A stretch of 50,091 bases of DNA from Lachnospiraceae bacterium. Its GTDB lineage: Bacteria; Bacillota; Clostridia; Lachnospirales; Lachnospiraceae. Location: the NCBI GenBank assembly GCA_900757195.1, contig CAAEMZ010000007.1, forward strand, positions 1 through 50,091, read 5' to 3'. The translations under genes were made by a program, and so were the position numbers. Under the pieces are notes generated by a model that ran no database searches, was not told the origin of the DNA, and worked only from the letters and a program-made list of their open reading frames with translations. Positions 43,639 through 50,091 of this stretch are shown one piece after another (within the stretch, counting starts at the first letter, position 1; each line of letters begins with the position of its first letter).

Positions 43639-45180
43639 ATGAATCAAGAAATGATTATTGTGTTGGACTTTGGAGGACAGTACAATCAGTTGATTGCCAG
43701 ACGCGTCAGAGAATGTCACGTTTACTGCGAAGTTCATCCGTACACGATGACTTTGGAACAGATAAAAGCCATGAATCCGAAGGGAATCATTTTCACCGGC
43801 GGACCAAACAGTGTCTATGGTGAAGATTCACCGAGATATCAGAAAGAAATTTTCGAACTGGGCGTGCCGATTCTCGGCATCTGTTATGGTTCCCAGTTAA
43901 TGTCCTATATGCTTGGCGGTAAAGTTGAAACAGCTCCGGTCAGTGAGTACGGAAAAACGGAAGTGGATGTAGACGCATCTTCGGTTCTTTTTGACGGCGT
44001 TTCCGACAAAACTATCTGCTGGATGAGCCATACGGATTATATTGCCGAAGCTCCGGCGGATTTTAAAGTGACAGCTCATACGCCGGTCTGCCCGGTCGCA
44101 GCGATGGAATGTCCGGAAAAGAAGCTTTATGCAACCCAGTTCCATCCGGAAGTTATGCATACTCAGGAAGGCGTGAAAATGCTTTCAAATTTTGTTTACA
44201 AAGTCTGTGGCTGCAGCGGCGACTGGAAAATGGATTCTTTTGTTGAGTCCACCATTCAGCAGATTCGTGAAAAAATCGGCGACGGCAAAGCTCTCTGCGC
44301 TCTGTCCGGCGGTGTGGATTCCTCTGTGGCAGCGGTTATGATGGCAAAAGCGATCGGAAAGCAGCTCACCTGTGTTTTTGTTGACCATGGTCTTTTGCGT
44401 AAGGACGAGGGCGATGAAGTTGAGGCTGTTTTTGGACCGGAAGGTCCTTATGACCTGAATTTTATCCGCGTCAATGCTCAGGAGCGTTTTTATAAGAAAC
44501 TGGCCGGTGTTACGGAACCGGAAGCGAAACGTAAAATCATCGGTGAAGAATTTATCCGTGTTTTCGAAGAAGAAGCGAAAAAAATCGGTACAGTGGATTT
44601 CTTTGTTCAGGGAACCATTTACCCGGATGTGATCGAATCCGGCCTCGGAAAATCCGCAGTGATCAAATCCCACCACAATGTCGGCGGTCTTCCGGACTAT
44701 GTTGATTTTAAAGAAATCGTAGAGCCGCTGCGTCTCCTCTTCAAAGATGAAGTGCGTAATGCGGGACGGGAACTCGGTATTCCGGAATATCTTGTCAGCA
44801 GACAGCCTTTCCCGGGCCCGGGCCTCGGCGTGCGTATCGTTGGTGAAGTGACCGCAGAAAAAGTCCGCATTGTTCAGGAGGCGGATGCTATCTACCGCGA
44901 AGAGATTGCCAAAGCCGGTGTGGATAAAGGCCTCGGCCAGTATTTTGCCGGCCTGACCAATATGCGTTCCGTTGGTGTTATGGGGGATGAGAGAACCTAT
45001 GATTATGCGGTGGCTCTTCGCGCCGTGACGACGAGCGATTTCATGACCGCAGAATCTGCAAGAATTCCGTGGGATGTTTTGGAAAAAGTGACGAACCGTA
45101 TCGTTAATGAAGTAAAGGGCGTGAACCGCGTACTGTATGATTGTACGGGGAAACCGCCGGCAACGATTGAGTTTGAGTAA
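43639..45180 (+). CDS. guaA: GMP synthase (glutamine-hydrolysing)
   Basis: Converts XMP to GMP with glutamine. 513 residues. The N-terminal class I amidotransferase has C82 (GICYGSQ) and FHPEVMHT; the ATP pyrophosphatase domain has the PP-loop SGGVDSS; the dimerisation domain ends PPATIEFE. CACAGGAGG at 43621-43629 is the ribosome binding site. The 115-base leader is AT-rich with no clear riboswitch. The 3' end of guaA is a frequent integration target for genomic islands, and a mobile element follows. Confidence 0.97.
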   Translation: MNQEMIIVLDFGGQYNQLIARRVRECHVYCEVHPYTMTLEQIKAMNPKGIIFTGGPNSVYGEDSPRYQKEIFELGVPILGICYGSQLMSYMLGGKVETAPVSEYGKTEVDVDASSVLFDGVSDKTICWMSHTDYIAEAPADFKVTAHTPVCPVAAMECPEKKLYATQFHPEVMHTQEGVKMLSNFVYKVCGCSGDWKMDSFVESTIQQIREKIGDGKALCALSGGVDSSVAAVMMAKAIGKQLTCVFVDHGLLRKDEGDEVEAVFGPEGPYDLNFIRVNAQERFYKKLAGVTEPEAKRKIIGEEFIRVFEEEAKKIGTVDFFVQGTIYPDVIESGLGKSAVIKSHHNVGGLPDYVDFKEIVEPLRLLFKDEVRNAGRELGIPEYLVSRQPFPGPGLGVRIVGEVTAEKVRIVQEADAIYREEIAKAGVDKGLGQYFAGLTNMRSVGVMGDERTYDYAVALRAVTTSDFMTAESARIPWDVLEKVTNRIVNEVKGVNRVLYDCTGKPPATIEFE

Positions 45181-45190
45181 CGGATAGAAT

Positions 45191-45233
45191 CCCGGAAATG
45201 CTGATAAAATGGGCATTTCCGGGGTCATTTTTT
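45191..45233 (+). terminator. Intrinsic terminator after guaA
   Basis: CCCGGAAATGC (45191-45201) pairs perfectly with GCATTTCCGGG (45213-45223); six T follow at 45228-45233. Confidence 0.88.
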
Positions 45234-45240
45234 GCTGTTT

Positions 45241-45258
45241 GGCTCTAAAATGGCTCTA
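45241..45258 (+). repeat. Short direct repeat GGCTCTA near the presumed element end
   Basis: GGCTCTA occurs at 45241-45247 and 45252-45258, an 11-bp period, 60 bases after the guaA stop. It could be an integrase arm-binding site, by analogy with direct repeats near the ends of Tn916-like elements. Confidence 0.35.
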
Positions 45259-45308
45259 TTTATTTGAAGAATACTGGATTTGGGGCGGGTATCATGATGC
45301 CTGCCTTT

Positions 45309-46073
45309 TTATATAGCAAGTCCACATTCAAAGGCAAGCACCATATATTTTTCTGCATTGGTAAGACCATAAGACATTAAATCTCTGATTTCCCATGTAA
45401 CGGAACTAAGGTTATCCGCTCCATACAAAAACTGGATAAAAGGAATGTGCCTGTATTTTGAAACTGCCAACATAGAAGCACACTCCATTTCTACAGCAAC
45501 ACAGCCCTCTTGTCGGCGTTCTTCAATAGCGGAGAGAGTTTCTCTGTAAATGGCGTCCGAAGTCCATGTTTTGCCTTTTACATAGGAGTAGCCACAGTCT
45601 GTTAAAACGTTTTCTAATATCTGAATGGAATGTGTGTCTGCTTCGATTTCAGGCGAAGGTGCTATATAATGATAGCTTGTACCTTCATCACGGACAGCGG
45701 AAACAGGGATAATAATGTTGTCTTTTACTTTATCATCGTCCAATACTCCACAGGAGCCGAACAAAACAAACTTTTTAGCTCCCATAGCAATGATTTCTTC
45801 AAATCCAGCGACACAAGCAGGTGCACCTACTCTGGACAGATAGAAAGCAATATCTGTATCTTTATAACGGATTTTGTAAACGGGTATCATACCATTTGCG
45901 GTATACAGTTCTGCTATCTTTTCGGTATTGTCCAGTGAAGAAAATTTTTGAATAATATTTTCTGAAAACGTGGAAACACATATCTCCGGGAAATTACCAA
46001 TTTTTTTCGTTGTATTGGACGGACTGAATAAAGCCGGTTCTGAAATATTTGTTCGTTGAAATATTGTATTCAA
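45309..46073 (-). CDS. Nucleoside phosphorylase (PNP/uridine phosphorylase superfamily)
   Basis: 254 residues on the minus strand. Phosphorylase motifs: SRVGAPACVAGFEE, VLFGSCGVL (phosphate site), and the substrate-binding VEMECASM near residue 195. It would split nucleosides with phosphate. Uridine phosphorylase-like features dominate but purine substrates are possible. Composition is AT-rich compared with the chromosome to its left. Convergent with guaA and 18 bases downstream of the XRE regulator gene on the same strand, so these two are probably one transcript and the enzyme is likely cargo of the element. Confidence 0.82.
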   Translation of the reverse strand: MNTIFQRTNISEPALFSPSNTTKKIGNFPEICVSTFSENIIQKFSSLDNTEKIAELYTANGMIPVYKIRYKDTDIAFYLSRVGAPACVAGFEEIIAMGAKKFVLFGSCGVLDDDKVKDNIIIPVSAVRDEGTSYHYIAPSPEIEADTHSIQILENVLTDCGYSYVKGKTWTSDAIYRETLSAIEERRQEGCVAVEMECASMLAVSKYRHIPFIQFLYGADNLSSVTWEIRDLMSYGLTNAEKYMVLAFECGLAI

Positions 46074-46091
46074 GATATTTACCTCCCGCTA

Positions 46092-46637
46092 CTAATTTTC
46101 TGGATATACTTTGACAGTGATACCGGATGTTCCTTTTTTCACAACTCTATTCGTATCAACTAGGTGCTGCTTAATCTGTTCGTACGTTTCATTCATCTGC
46201 TCGACTTCATGCTGAAAGGCTTCCTCACTTGGAAATGCGTCTTTGGAGGAGATCAGGTTTTCTTGTAATTTCTTGGCTTTTGCAAATTTGGCAAGGCGGC
46301 TGTTGATTTCCGGGTGCTTGAAACGAATATATATCGTGTCTGCAATGAGATTTCCGTCTTTGTCCTTTTCTCCGTCAATTTCCATATCTATCTGTTCGTC
46401 CATTTTAAAAAGCAGAGTAAGAACGTCGGAAGCGGTTTCTATATCGAAGTCCGTAAAGACATTGATACTCACACCCAGAGCATTAGCAATCTTTAAAAGC
46501 TGGTCGGGCTTAGGGTTCCGGCTTCCCAATTCATATTTGCGGATAGTAGTTCCGTCTATTCCTGCTAGTTCTCCTAATATATTTTGTGAGATTCCCCGCA
46601 TATTTCGGAATGTTTTAATCTTCTCTCCTACTGTCAT
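46092..46637 (-). CDS. XRE-family transcriptional regulator
   Basis: 181 residues. The N-terminal HTH (about 3-60) reads IKTFRNMRGISQNILGELAG ... ELGSRNPKPDQLLKIANALG. The C-terminal part is charged and helical without a recognised domain. Start at 46637 has AAAGGAG on the minus strand seven bases upstream; an ATG at 46679 lacks one. Divergent from the excisionase-like gene, with AGGGACA motifs near both promoters, so it is probably the element's repressor and controls its own gene. Confidence 0.85.
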   Translation of the reverse strand: MTVGEKIKTFRNMRGISQNILGELAGIDGTTIRKYELGSRNPKPDQLLKIANALGVSINVFTDFDIETASDVLTLLFKMDEQIDMEIDGEKDKDGNLIADTIYIRFKHPEINSRLAKFAKAKKLQENLISSKDAFPSEEAFQHEVEQMNETYEQIKQHLVDTNRVVKKGTSGITVKVYPEN

Positions 46638-46683
46638 AGGACAACTCCTTTGCTGTTGAAATATAAATAATAGGGACATTTGT

Positions 46684-46712
46684 ATTCTAACATATCAATA
46701 TAAAATAAGCAA
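46684..46712 (-). promoter_or_regulatory. Promoter of the XRE regulator gene
   Basis: On the minus strand TTGCTT (46712-46707) and TAGAAT (46689-46684) are 17 bp apart. AGGGACATTTGT (46672-46683, + strand) lies right after the -10, where the regulator could bind. Confidence 0.5.
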
Positions 46713-46731
46713 ATATAATTTGGAAAATGCG

Positions 46732-46760
46732 TTGACAAGAGACAAAAGAACCTGTATAAT
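46732..46760 (+). promoter_or_regulatory. Strong promoter of the excisionase/integrase operon
   Basis: Consensus TTGACA at 46732-46737 and TATAAT at 46755-46760 with a 17-bp spacer. A motif AGAGACAAAAG (46738-46748) lies within the spacer. Confidence 0.8.
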
Positions 46761-46773
46761 AAAAACGCAAATA

Positions 46774-46789
46774 AGGGACAAAAGTCCCT
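46774..46789. promoter_or_regulatory. Operator palindrome downstream of the integrase-operon promoter
   Basis: AGGGAC-AAAA-GTCCCT is a perfect 6-4-6 palindrome just after the predicted transcription start. Related half-sites occur at 46672 and 46738, so three sites in all would bracket both divergent promoters. Confidence 0.55.
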
Positions 46790-46812
46790 AATCAAAAACA
46801 GGAGGACAATGA

Positions 46813-47007
46813 ATGGAGAAAACGAAAAAAATGTATGTGACAGCAGAGGAAGCGGCAGAAATGCTTGGTGTATCAACGGGCTATGCCTACAAGATTATCC
46901 GGGGACTGAATGAAGAATTGAAAGCAAAAGGTTATCGGACAATCTGCGGCAAGGTTCCGACAAAATACTTTGAGGAAAAATTTTACGGTCTGACCGTAGC
47001 CATGTAG
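46813..47007 (+). CDS. Excisionase-like helix-turn-helix protein
   Basis: 64 residues with a MerR/Xis-type winged helix (VTAEEAAEMLGVSTGYAYKIIRGL), followed by basic residues and a short C-terminal strand. It sits directly before the integrase gene, the usual place of the excisionase that steers recombination direction. Ribosome binding site AGGAGGA at 46800-46806. Confidence 0.8.
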   Translation: MEKTKKMYVTAEEAAEMLGVSTGYAYKIIRGLNEELKAKGYRTICGKVPTKYFEEKFYGLTVAM

Positions 47008-47024
47008 AAAGGGGAAACAAATCT

Positions 47025-48089
47025 ATGTCGGCAACAAGGGACGGAAAAATGTGGCGCTGCCAGTTTTACTATAAGGATTGGCAGGGTGTGAGCCACAAGA
47101 AAAATAAGAGAGGTTTTAAAACAAAGGCGGAAGCGGAACAATGGGAGCGGGATTTTCTGCAACAGCAGCAGAAAGATTTGAATATCAATTTTGAGAATTT
47201 CGTTCAAATTTACTATGAGGATATGGAACACCGCCTGCGTGAAAATACCATGCGGACAAAGAAATTTATCATTGATTTGAAAATCATTCCATATTTCAAG
47301 AAAAAGAGCATAAGTGAGATTAAGGCTTCCGATATTCGGGCATGGCAAAATGCGCTGATGAAAAAAGGATATTCTCAAACATATCTGAAAACGGTCAATA
47401 ATCAGTTATCGGCGATTTTCAATTATGCGGTTCGGTATTATGACTTGAAAGACAATCCTTGCCGGAAAGCCGGAAGCATTGGAAAAAGCCATGCCGGGGA
47501 AAAGGAATTTTGGACAAAACAAGAGTTCAAACAATTTCTTGCGACCGTAGAAGATAAGCCGGAAACCCAAATGGCGTTCCTGCTTCTTTATTGGACAGGC
47601 ATGAGAATAGGGGAATTGCTGGCGTTGACTTACAATGATATTGATTTGGAAAAGCGAACAATCTTAATCAATAAATCCTATCAGCGTCTGGACGGAAGAG
47701 ATATTATCACGCCGCCGAAAACGCCTAAGAGCAAACGGATTGTGACGATACCGCCATTTCTTGCAGAAGAATTGCGGGAGTATATCTCCCACTTGTACGG
47801 GATTATGGCAGATGAAAGAATGTTCCGATTTACAAAATCTTATATGGAGCATGAAATCATCAGAGGTATCAAGGCTTCTGGAGTAAAACGGATACGCCTG
47901 CATGATTTGAGGCACTCACACGCTTCGTTACTTGTGGAAATGGGCTTCACGCCGCTTGCGATTGCGGAGCGTCTGGGGCATGAAAAAATCGAAACGACAT
48001 TGAACACTTATTCACATTTATACCCGAACAAACAGGGAGAACTTGCGGACAGGTTGGAAATGGAGAATAACAGGGAGGACGAAGAATGA
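47025..48089 (+). CDS. int: Tyrosine recombinase / integrase
   Basis: 354 residues. Three parts: an AP2-like arm-binding N-terminus (WRCQFYYKDWQGVSHKK), a SAM-like core-binding domain (about 60-160) and the catalytic domain with R194 (GMRIGE), H293 and R296 (HDLRHSH), H319 (LGHEK) and Y329 (NTYSHLY). Complete and probably active. GAAAGGGG at 47007-47014 is the ribosome binding site. It should integrate and, with the excisionase, excise the element. Confidence 0.95.
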   Translation: MSATRDGKMWRCQFYYKDWQGVSHKKNKRGFKTKAEAEQWERDFLQQQQKDLNINFENFVQIYYEDMEHRLRENTMRTKKFIIDLKIIPYFKKKSISEIKASDIRAWQNALMKKGYSQTYLKTVNNQLSAIFNYAVRYYDLKDNPCRKAGSIGKSHAGEKEFWTKQEFKQFLATVEDKPETQMAFLLLYWTGMRIGELLALTYNDIDLEKRTILINKSYQRLDGRDIITPPKTPKSKRIVTIPPFLAEELREYISHLYGIMADERMFRFTKSYMEHEIIRGIKASGVKRIRLHDLRHSHASLLVEMGFTPLAIAERLGHEKIETTLNTYSHLYPNKQGELADRLEMENNREDEE

Positions 48090-48463
48090 GCGGTACGCAC
48101 AAATATCCCACAATCAGCTTCCGGATTTCGCCCAGAGAGAGGGAAGAAATCGAAGCAAAGATTTTAGCAAGCGGAATGTCAAAGAAGGACTACTTTGTGC
48201 GCTCCTGTATTTATAACCGGGTGTGCGTGGTAGGCAGGAAAGAACTGATTTATCAGTTGATGGAAGAATTGAAAATTATGCAGACAAATATCCGGGAAGT
48301 GACAGAACAGTTTGAACAGGCAGAAGTCACATTGTCGGCGGAGGGATTGCAGGACATGAGGAATGACTGTCTGGATATGCTGAAAGCAATTCTCTGGATG
48401 CTGGACGGCGCAAGGTATCTGTGGCAAGGCGAAGAAAAAAGCCCTGACAGCGGCAACTGTTAG
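48086..48463 (+). CDS. MobC-like plasmid mobilization accessory protein
   Basis: 125 residues. The N-terminus is ribbon-helix-helix-like (ISFRISPREREEIEAKILASGMSKKDYFVRSC), as in relaxosome proteins of the MobC family that bind oriT with a relaxase. The remainder is helical. It overlaps the integrase stop by four bases (ATGA). No relaxase gene is inside the window; it may begin beyond the right edge. Confidence 0.75.
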   Translation: MSGTHKYPTISFRISPREREEIEAKILASGMSKKDYFVRSCIYNRVCVVGRKELIYQLMEELKIMQTNIREVTEQFEQAEVTLSAEGLQDMRNDCLDMLKAILWMLDGARYLWQGEEKSPDSGNC

Positions 48464-48467
48464 GGCT
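48440..48467 (+). terminator. Stem-loop overlapping the end of the MobC-like gene
   Basis: AGCCCTGACAG (48440-48450) pairs with CTGTTAGGGCT (48457-48467) with one wobble and a six-base loop. No T-run follows. Confidence 0.5.
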
Positions 48468-48473
48468 GTGATA

Positions 48474-48532
48474 ACTGGAAAACCTCTGTTATCAACAATC
48501 ACAATTTAAGTATAGCAGAGGTTTCTTCCAGT
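48474..48532. repeat. Long imperfect inverted repeat before the RepA-like gene
   Basis: The arms 48474-48492 (ACTGGAAAACCTCTGTTAT) and 48512-48532 (complementary apart from a two-base bulge and one mismatch) enclose a 19-base AT-rich loop. With the stem-loop at 48440-48467 it fills the gap between the MobC-like and RepA-like genes. It may be a replication origin or a transcription barrier. Confidence 0.6.
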
Positions 48533-48564
48533 GACAACGAAATTTTTCAAAAATGGAGGGCTTT

Positions 48565-49356
48565 ATGGAGGGAATCAAAACAGAATTACAGATGATTAAA
48601 ATGTCGGAGATACAGTCGCAGGAGGTGGCGTGGCTGTGGTATCCGTTTATCCCTTATGGAAAACTGACGATTGTACAGGGCGATCCGGGAGACGGTAAAA
48701 CAACGCTAGTGTTGAATATAGCGGCGAAGCTGTCAAAAGGCGAAGGCATAGACAGTGAGATGAAGCTGACGAAGCCGCTGGCGGTGATTTATCAGAGTGC
48801 GGAGGACGGGCTTGCCGATACGGTGAAGCCCCGGCTGGAAGCGGCAGGAGCAAACTGTGAAAATATTTCCGTCATTGACGAGAGCATAAAATCACTTTCC
48901 ATGATAGATGAACGTCTGGAAGAAGCGGTCATAAGGACAAAGGCGAAACTGCTGATTTTAGACCCGATACAGGCGTATCTCGGCGGCGGTATGGATATGA
49001 ACCGGGCAAACGAAGCAAGGGATATGACAAAGAAGCTGGCGGCTCTGGCGGAGAAATATCAATGTGCCATTGTACTTGTAGGACATATGAACAAAGCGGC
49101 GGGAAATAAGGCGGCGTACCGGGGCATGGGTTCTATTGATTTCTTTGCGGTGGCAAGGAGCGTCCTGCTGGTCGGCAGAGTGGAGGGGGAAGTAAATATA
49201 AGGGCGGTAGTCCAGATAAAAAACAATCTGGCGGCGTTCGGACACCCGAAAGCATTTGAGCTATCGGAGGATGGTTTTCACTGGCTAGGTGATTATGAAA
49301 TTACCGCAGATGAAGTGCTGGGCGGTATTGCGCCGAAAGCGAATAAGCTGGAGTAG
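48565..49356 (+). CDS. RepA-like AAA ATPase, cut short by an in-frame TAG
   Basis: 263 residues up to the stop. RecA-fold hexameric helicase type: Walker A GDPGDGKTT, LILDPIQAYLG (Walker B region), VGHMNKAAGNKAAYRGMGSIDF and ARSVLLVG. Such RepA proteins of plasmids and mobilizable elements help replicate the excised circle. After TAG at 49354-49356 the same frame continues for 62 codons with typical C-terminal sequence (see next entry). ATG 48565 is preferred over 48553 because TGGAGGG at 48554-48560 overlaps the latter. Confidence 0.8.
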   Translation: MEGIKTELQMIKMSEIQSQEVAWLWYPFIPYGKLTIVQGDPGDGKTTLVLNIAAKLSKGEGIDSEMKLTKPLAVIYQSAEDGLADTVKPRLEAAGANCENISVIDESIKSLSMIDERLEEAVIRTKAKLLILDPIQAYLGGGMDMNRANEARDMTKKLAALAEKYQCAIVLVGHMNKAAGNKAAYRGMGSIDFFAVARSVLLVGRVEGEVNIRAVVQIKNNLAAFGHPKAFELSEDGFHWLGDYEITADEVLGGIAPKANKLE

Positions 49357-49545
49357 GCAAAGCGTCTGCTCCGGGAGGTAGCGGACACAAACAATGCCAT
49401 GCAGAGCAATGAGATTTTCAATCTTGCGGAAGAACAGGGCATATCCAGACGGACGCTTGAAAGTGCGAAAAAGGAACTGGGTATCAAAGCAAGGCGGATA
49501 AATAATAGCTGGTATTGGGAATTGGAGAAAATTAAACCGGAATAA
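49357..49545 (+). pseudogene. Separated C-terminal part of the RepA-like ATPase gene
   Basis: In the same frame as the ATPase after its TAG, 62 codons encode AKRLLREVADTNNAMQSNEI, then IFNLAEEQGISRRTLESAKK and a tryptophan-bearing end, the winged-helix tail usual in these ATPases. One base change (probably CAG to TAG) explains the break. It has no start or ribosome binding site of its own. It is either a mutated gene, a sequencing error or a stop that is read through. Confidence 0.75.
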
Positions 49546-49653
49546 GGCAACAGCGCAACAATGCAGAGTATATAGAATTTGCGGGCTTGGTGTCTGCAAG
49601 GTTGCAAAAGATATAGACCTTGCGTTGTTGCGGTCTTGAAAAGGAGGGCGGAT

Positions 49654-49893
49654 ATGATACGACAGCCGGAATGGGGAACAAGGAACGTGAACAAATATTT
49701 TTACGAGAGTGAAGCCCGGAGGATTGCCGAACTCAATGAAATATTCGGAGATATAGAATTGACTGCGGCAGAAATGCGGACGCTGGTATGGTTGTGCGGG
49801 TGGGAGGAATGTACGGTAAAAAACATACTTTCAGCTATCCGAAAAGCTATGGTAACGGAAGCAAAGCGACGGGAACAACCGTCCCGTCCATAG
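49654..49893 (+). CDS. Hypothetical small protein of the mobile element
   Basis: 79 residues, MIRQPEWGTRNVNKYFYESE..., behind AAGGAGG at 49640-49646. The middle (AEMRTLVWLCGWEECTVKNILSAIRKA) looks helical. I do not know a function; such short proteins are frequent between the ATPase and relaxase genes in elements of this kind. The start at 49579 in the same frame lacks a site. Confidence 0.65.
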   Translation: MIRQPEWGTRNVNKYFYESEARRIAELNEIFGDIELTAAEMRTLVWLCGWEECTVKNILSAIRKAMVTEAKRREQPSRP

Positions 49894-50002
49894 GACGGTA
49901 TGCTGTCCTATGGACAGCTTGCCCTCGGCAGAGCGCAAAGGCAGCTTTTGATAGAGCGAAGCCTGTCAAAAGTGCTTTTGCGTTACTTTCGACGAAAGTA
50001 AC
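49886..50002. repeat. Cluster of three inverted repeats, candidate oriT
   Basis: GTCCATAGGAC/GTCCTATGGAC (49886-49896, 49905-49915, perfect, eight-base loop), GCAGCTTTTGA/TCAAAAGTGC (49941-49951, 49966-49975, one-base bulge) and GTTACTTTCG/CGAAAGTAAC (49982-49991, 49993-50002, perfect). No T-runs follow, so they are not ordinary terminators. Position after the mobilization genes suits an origin of transfer. Confidence 0.45.
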
Positions 50003-50054
50003 AAAGCTTATGCGCCGTATCCGGCGCTGATTACCCGAACAGGGAGAAAGGATA

Positions 50055-50091
50055 TTGATTGAAGCGAACAATCAGCTTTATGACAGGAAAA
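50055..50091 (+). CDS. Possible start of a gene running off the right edge
   Basis: TTG at 50055 follows GGAGAAAGGA (50043-50052) and opens a frame (MIEANNQLYDRK) to the edge. Too short to name; a relaxase would be expected about here, but the residues do not resemble a typical relaxase start. Confidence 0.25.
   Translation, partial: MIEANNQLYDRK

Larger units (their letters stand above)
45181..50091. mobile_element. Integrative/mobilizable element inserted at the 3' end of guaA (left part only)
   Basis: From here the window carries an XRE repressor, an excisionase-like protein, a tyrosine integrase, a MobC-like protein, a RepA-like ATPase and palindromes near the right edge, typical of mobilizable elements of gut Firmicutes. 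Coding composition is more AT-rich around 45300-47500 than in the flanking chromosome. The left boundary is placed at the guaA stop because that site is a known target; the exact att core and the right end are not visible. The phosphorylase gene could belong to the chromosome instead. Confidence 0.65.

Noticed and set aside
49788..50030. 80-codon open frame over the palindromes at the right edge
   Set aside because: No ribosome binding site, and it overlaps the better supported 79-residue gene in another frame and the inverted repeats.

Overview
The window looks like chromosomal DNA of an anaerobic, probably spore-forming Clostridia, most likely Lachnospiraceae. The gene order rho-rpmE-yqhQ-prmC-prfA, the [FeFe] hydrogenase cluster, the reverse-type rubrerythrin, the unadenylylated-type GlnA and the S8/SpoIID-like proteins all fit this. 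Genes are dense, nearly all on the + strand, with strong Shine-Dalgarno sites and many intrinsic terminators. No rRNA, tRNA or CRISPR array was seen, and no gene-free stretch exceeds 300 bases.

Region by region. 1-5312: end of rho (with an odd ABC-F-like start), ribosomal protein L31, YqhQ, the release-factor pair PrmC/PrfA and an aminotransferase. 5368-8885: HisC and a Rad3/DinG-type iron-sulphur helicase with an N-terminal nuclease-like domain. 8917-13537: an operon of a NuoE-like [2Fe-2S] protein, a PAS-bearing hydrogenase-like sensor, a SpoIIE/PP2C phosphatase and a group B type [FeFe] hydrogenase. 13649-14682: a Fur/PerR regulator and a rubrerythrin, each with a Fur-family operator. 14790-19695: a CofE-like ligase, MetA, a P-type ATPase and a small protein. 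19794-21044 (minus strand): a SpoIID-like protein with a peptidoglycan-binding domain. 21238-27661: GlnA behind a leader terminator, a DUF4349 lipoprotein, SbcD and SbcC. 27751-33337: GtrA, an HtrA protease behind four 11-bp repeats, a divergent ClpX, an S8 peptidase and an acidic coiled-coil protein. 33447-37877: aminopeptidase P, transaldolase and split transketolase (non-oxidative pentose phosphate pathway). 38085-45180: XpaC/TelA pair, UvrA and GuaA.

From about 45181 to the right edge the content changes to a mobile element lying against the 3' end of guaA, a known integration hot spot. It carries a nucleoside phosphorylase, an XRE repressor with divergent promoter and operators, an excisionase-like protein, a tyrosine integrase, a MobC-like protein, a RepA-like AAA ATPase cut by an in-frame TAG, a small conserved-looking protein, and a cluster of palindromes near the edge that may be an origin of transfer. 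The far end of the element is not in the window.

The observations most worth a second look are the rho/ABC-F junction at the left edge, the hydrogenase-sensor-phosphatase operon, the four phased repeats upstream of htrA, the terminator placed almost at the start of the glnA transcript, the ClpX with altered pore-2 loop next to a subtilase, and the amber-split ATPase with palindromes in the mobile element. I did not find a clearly undescribed multi-gene system.
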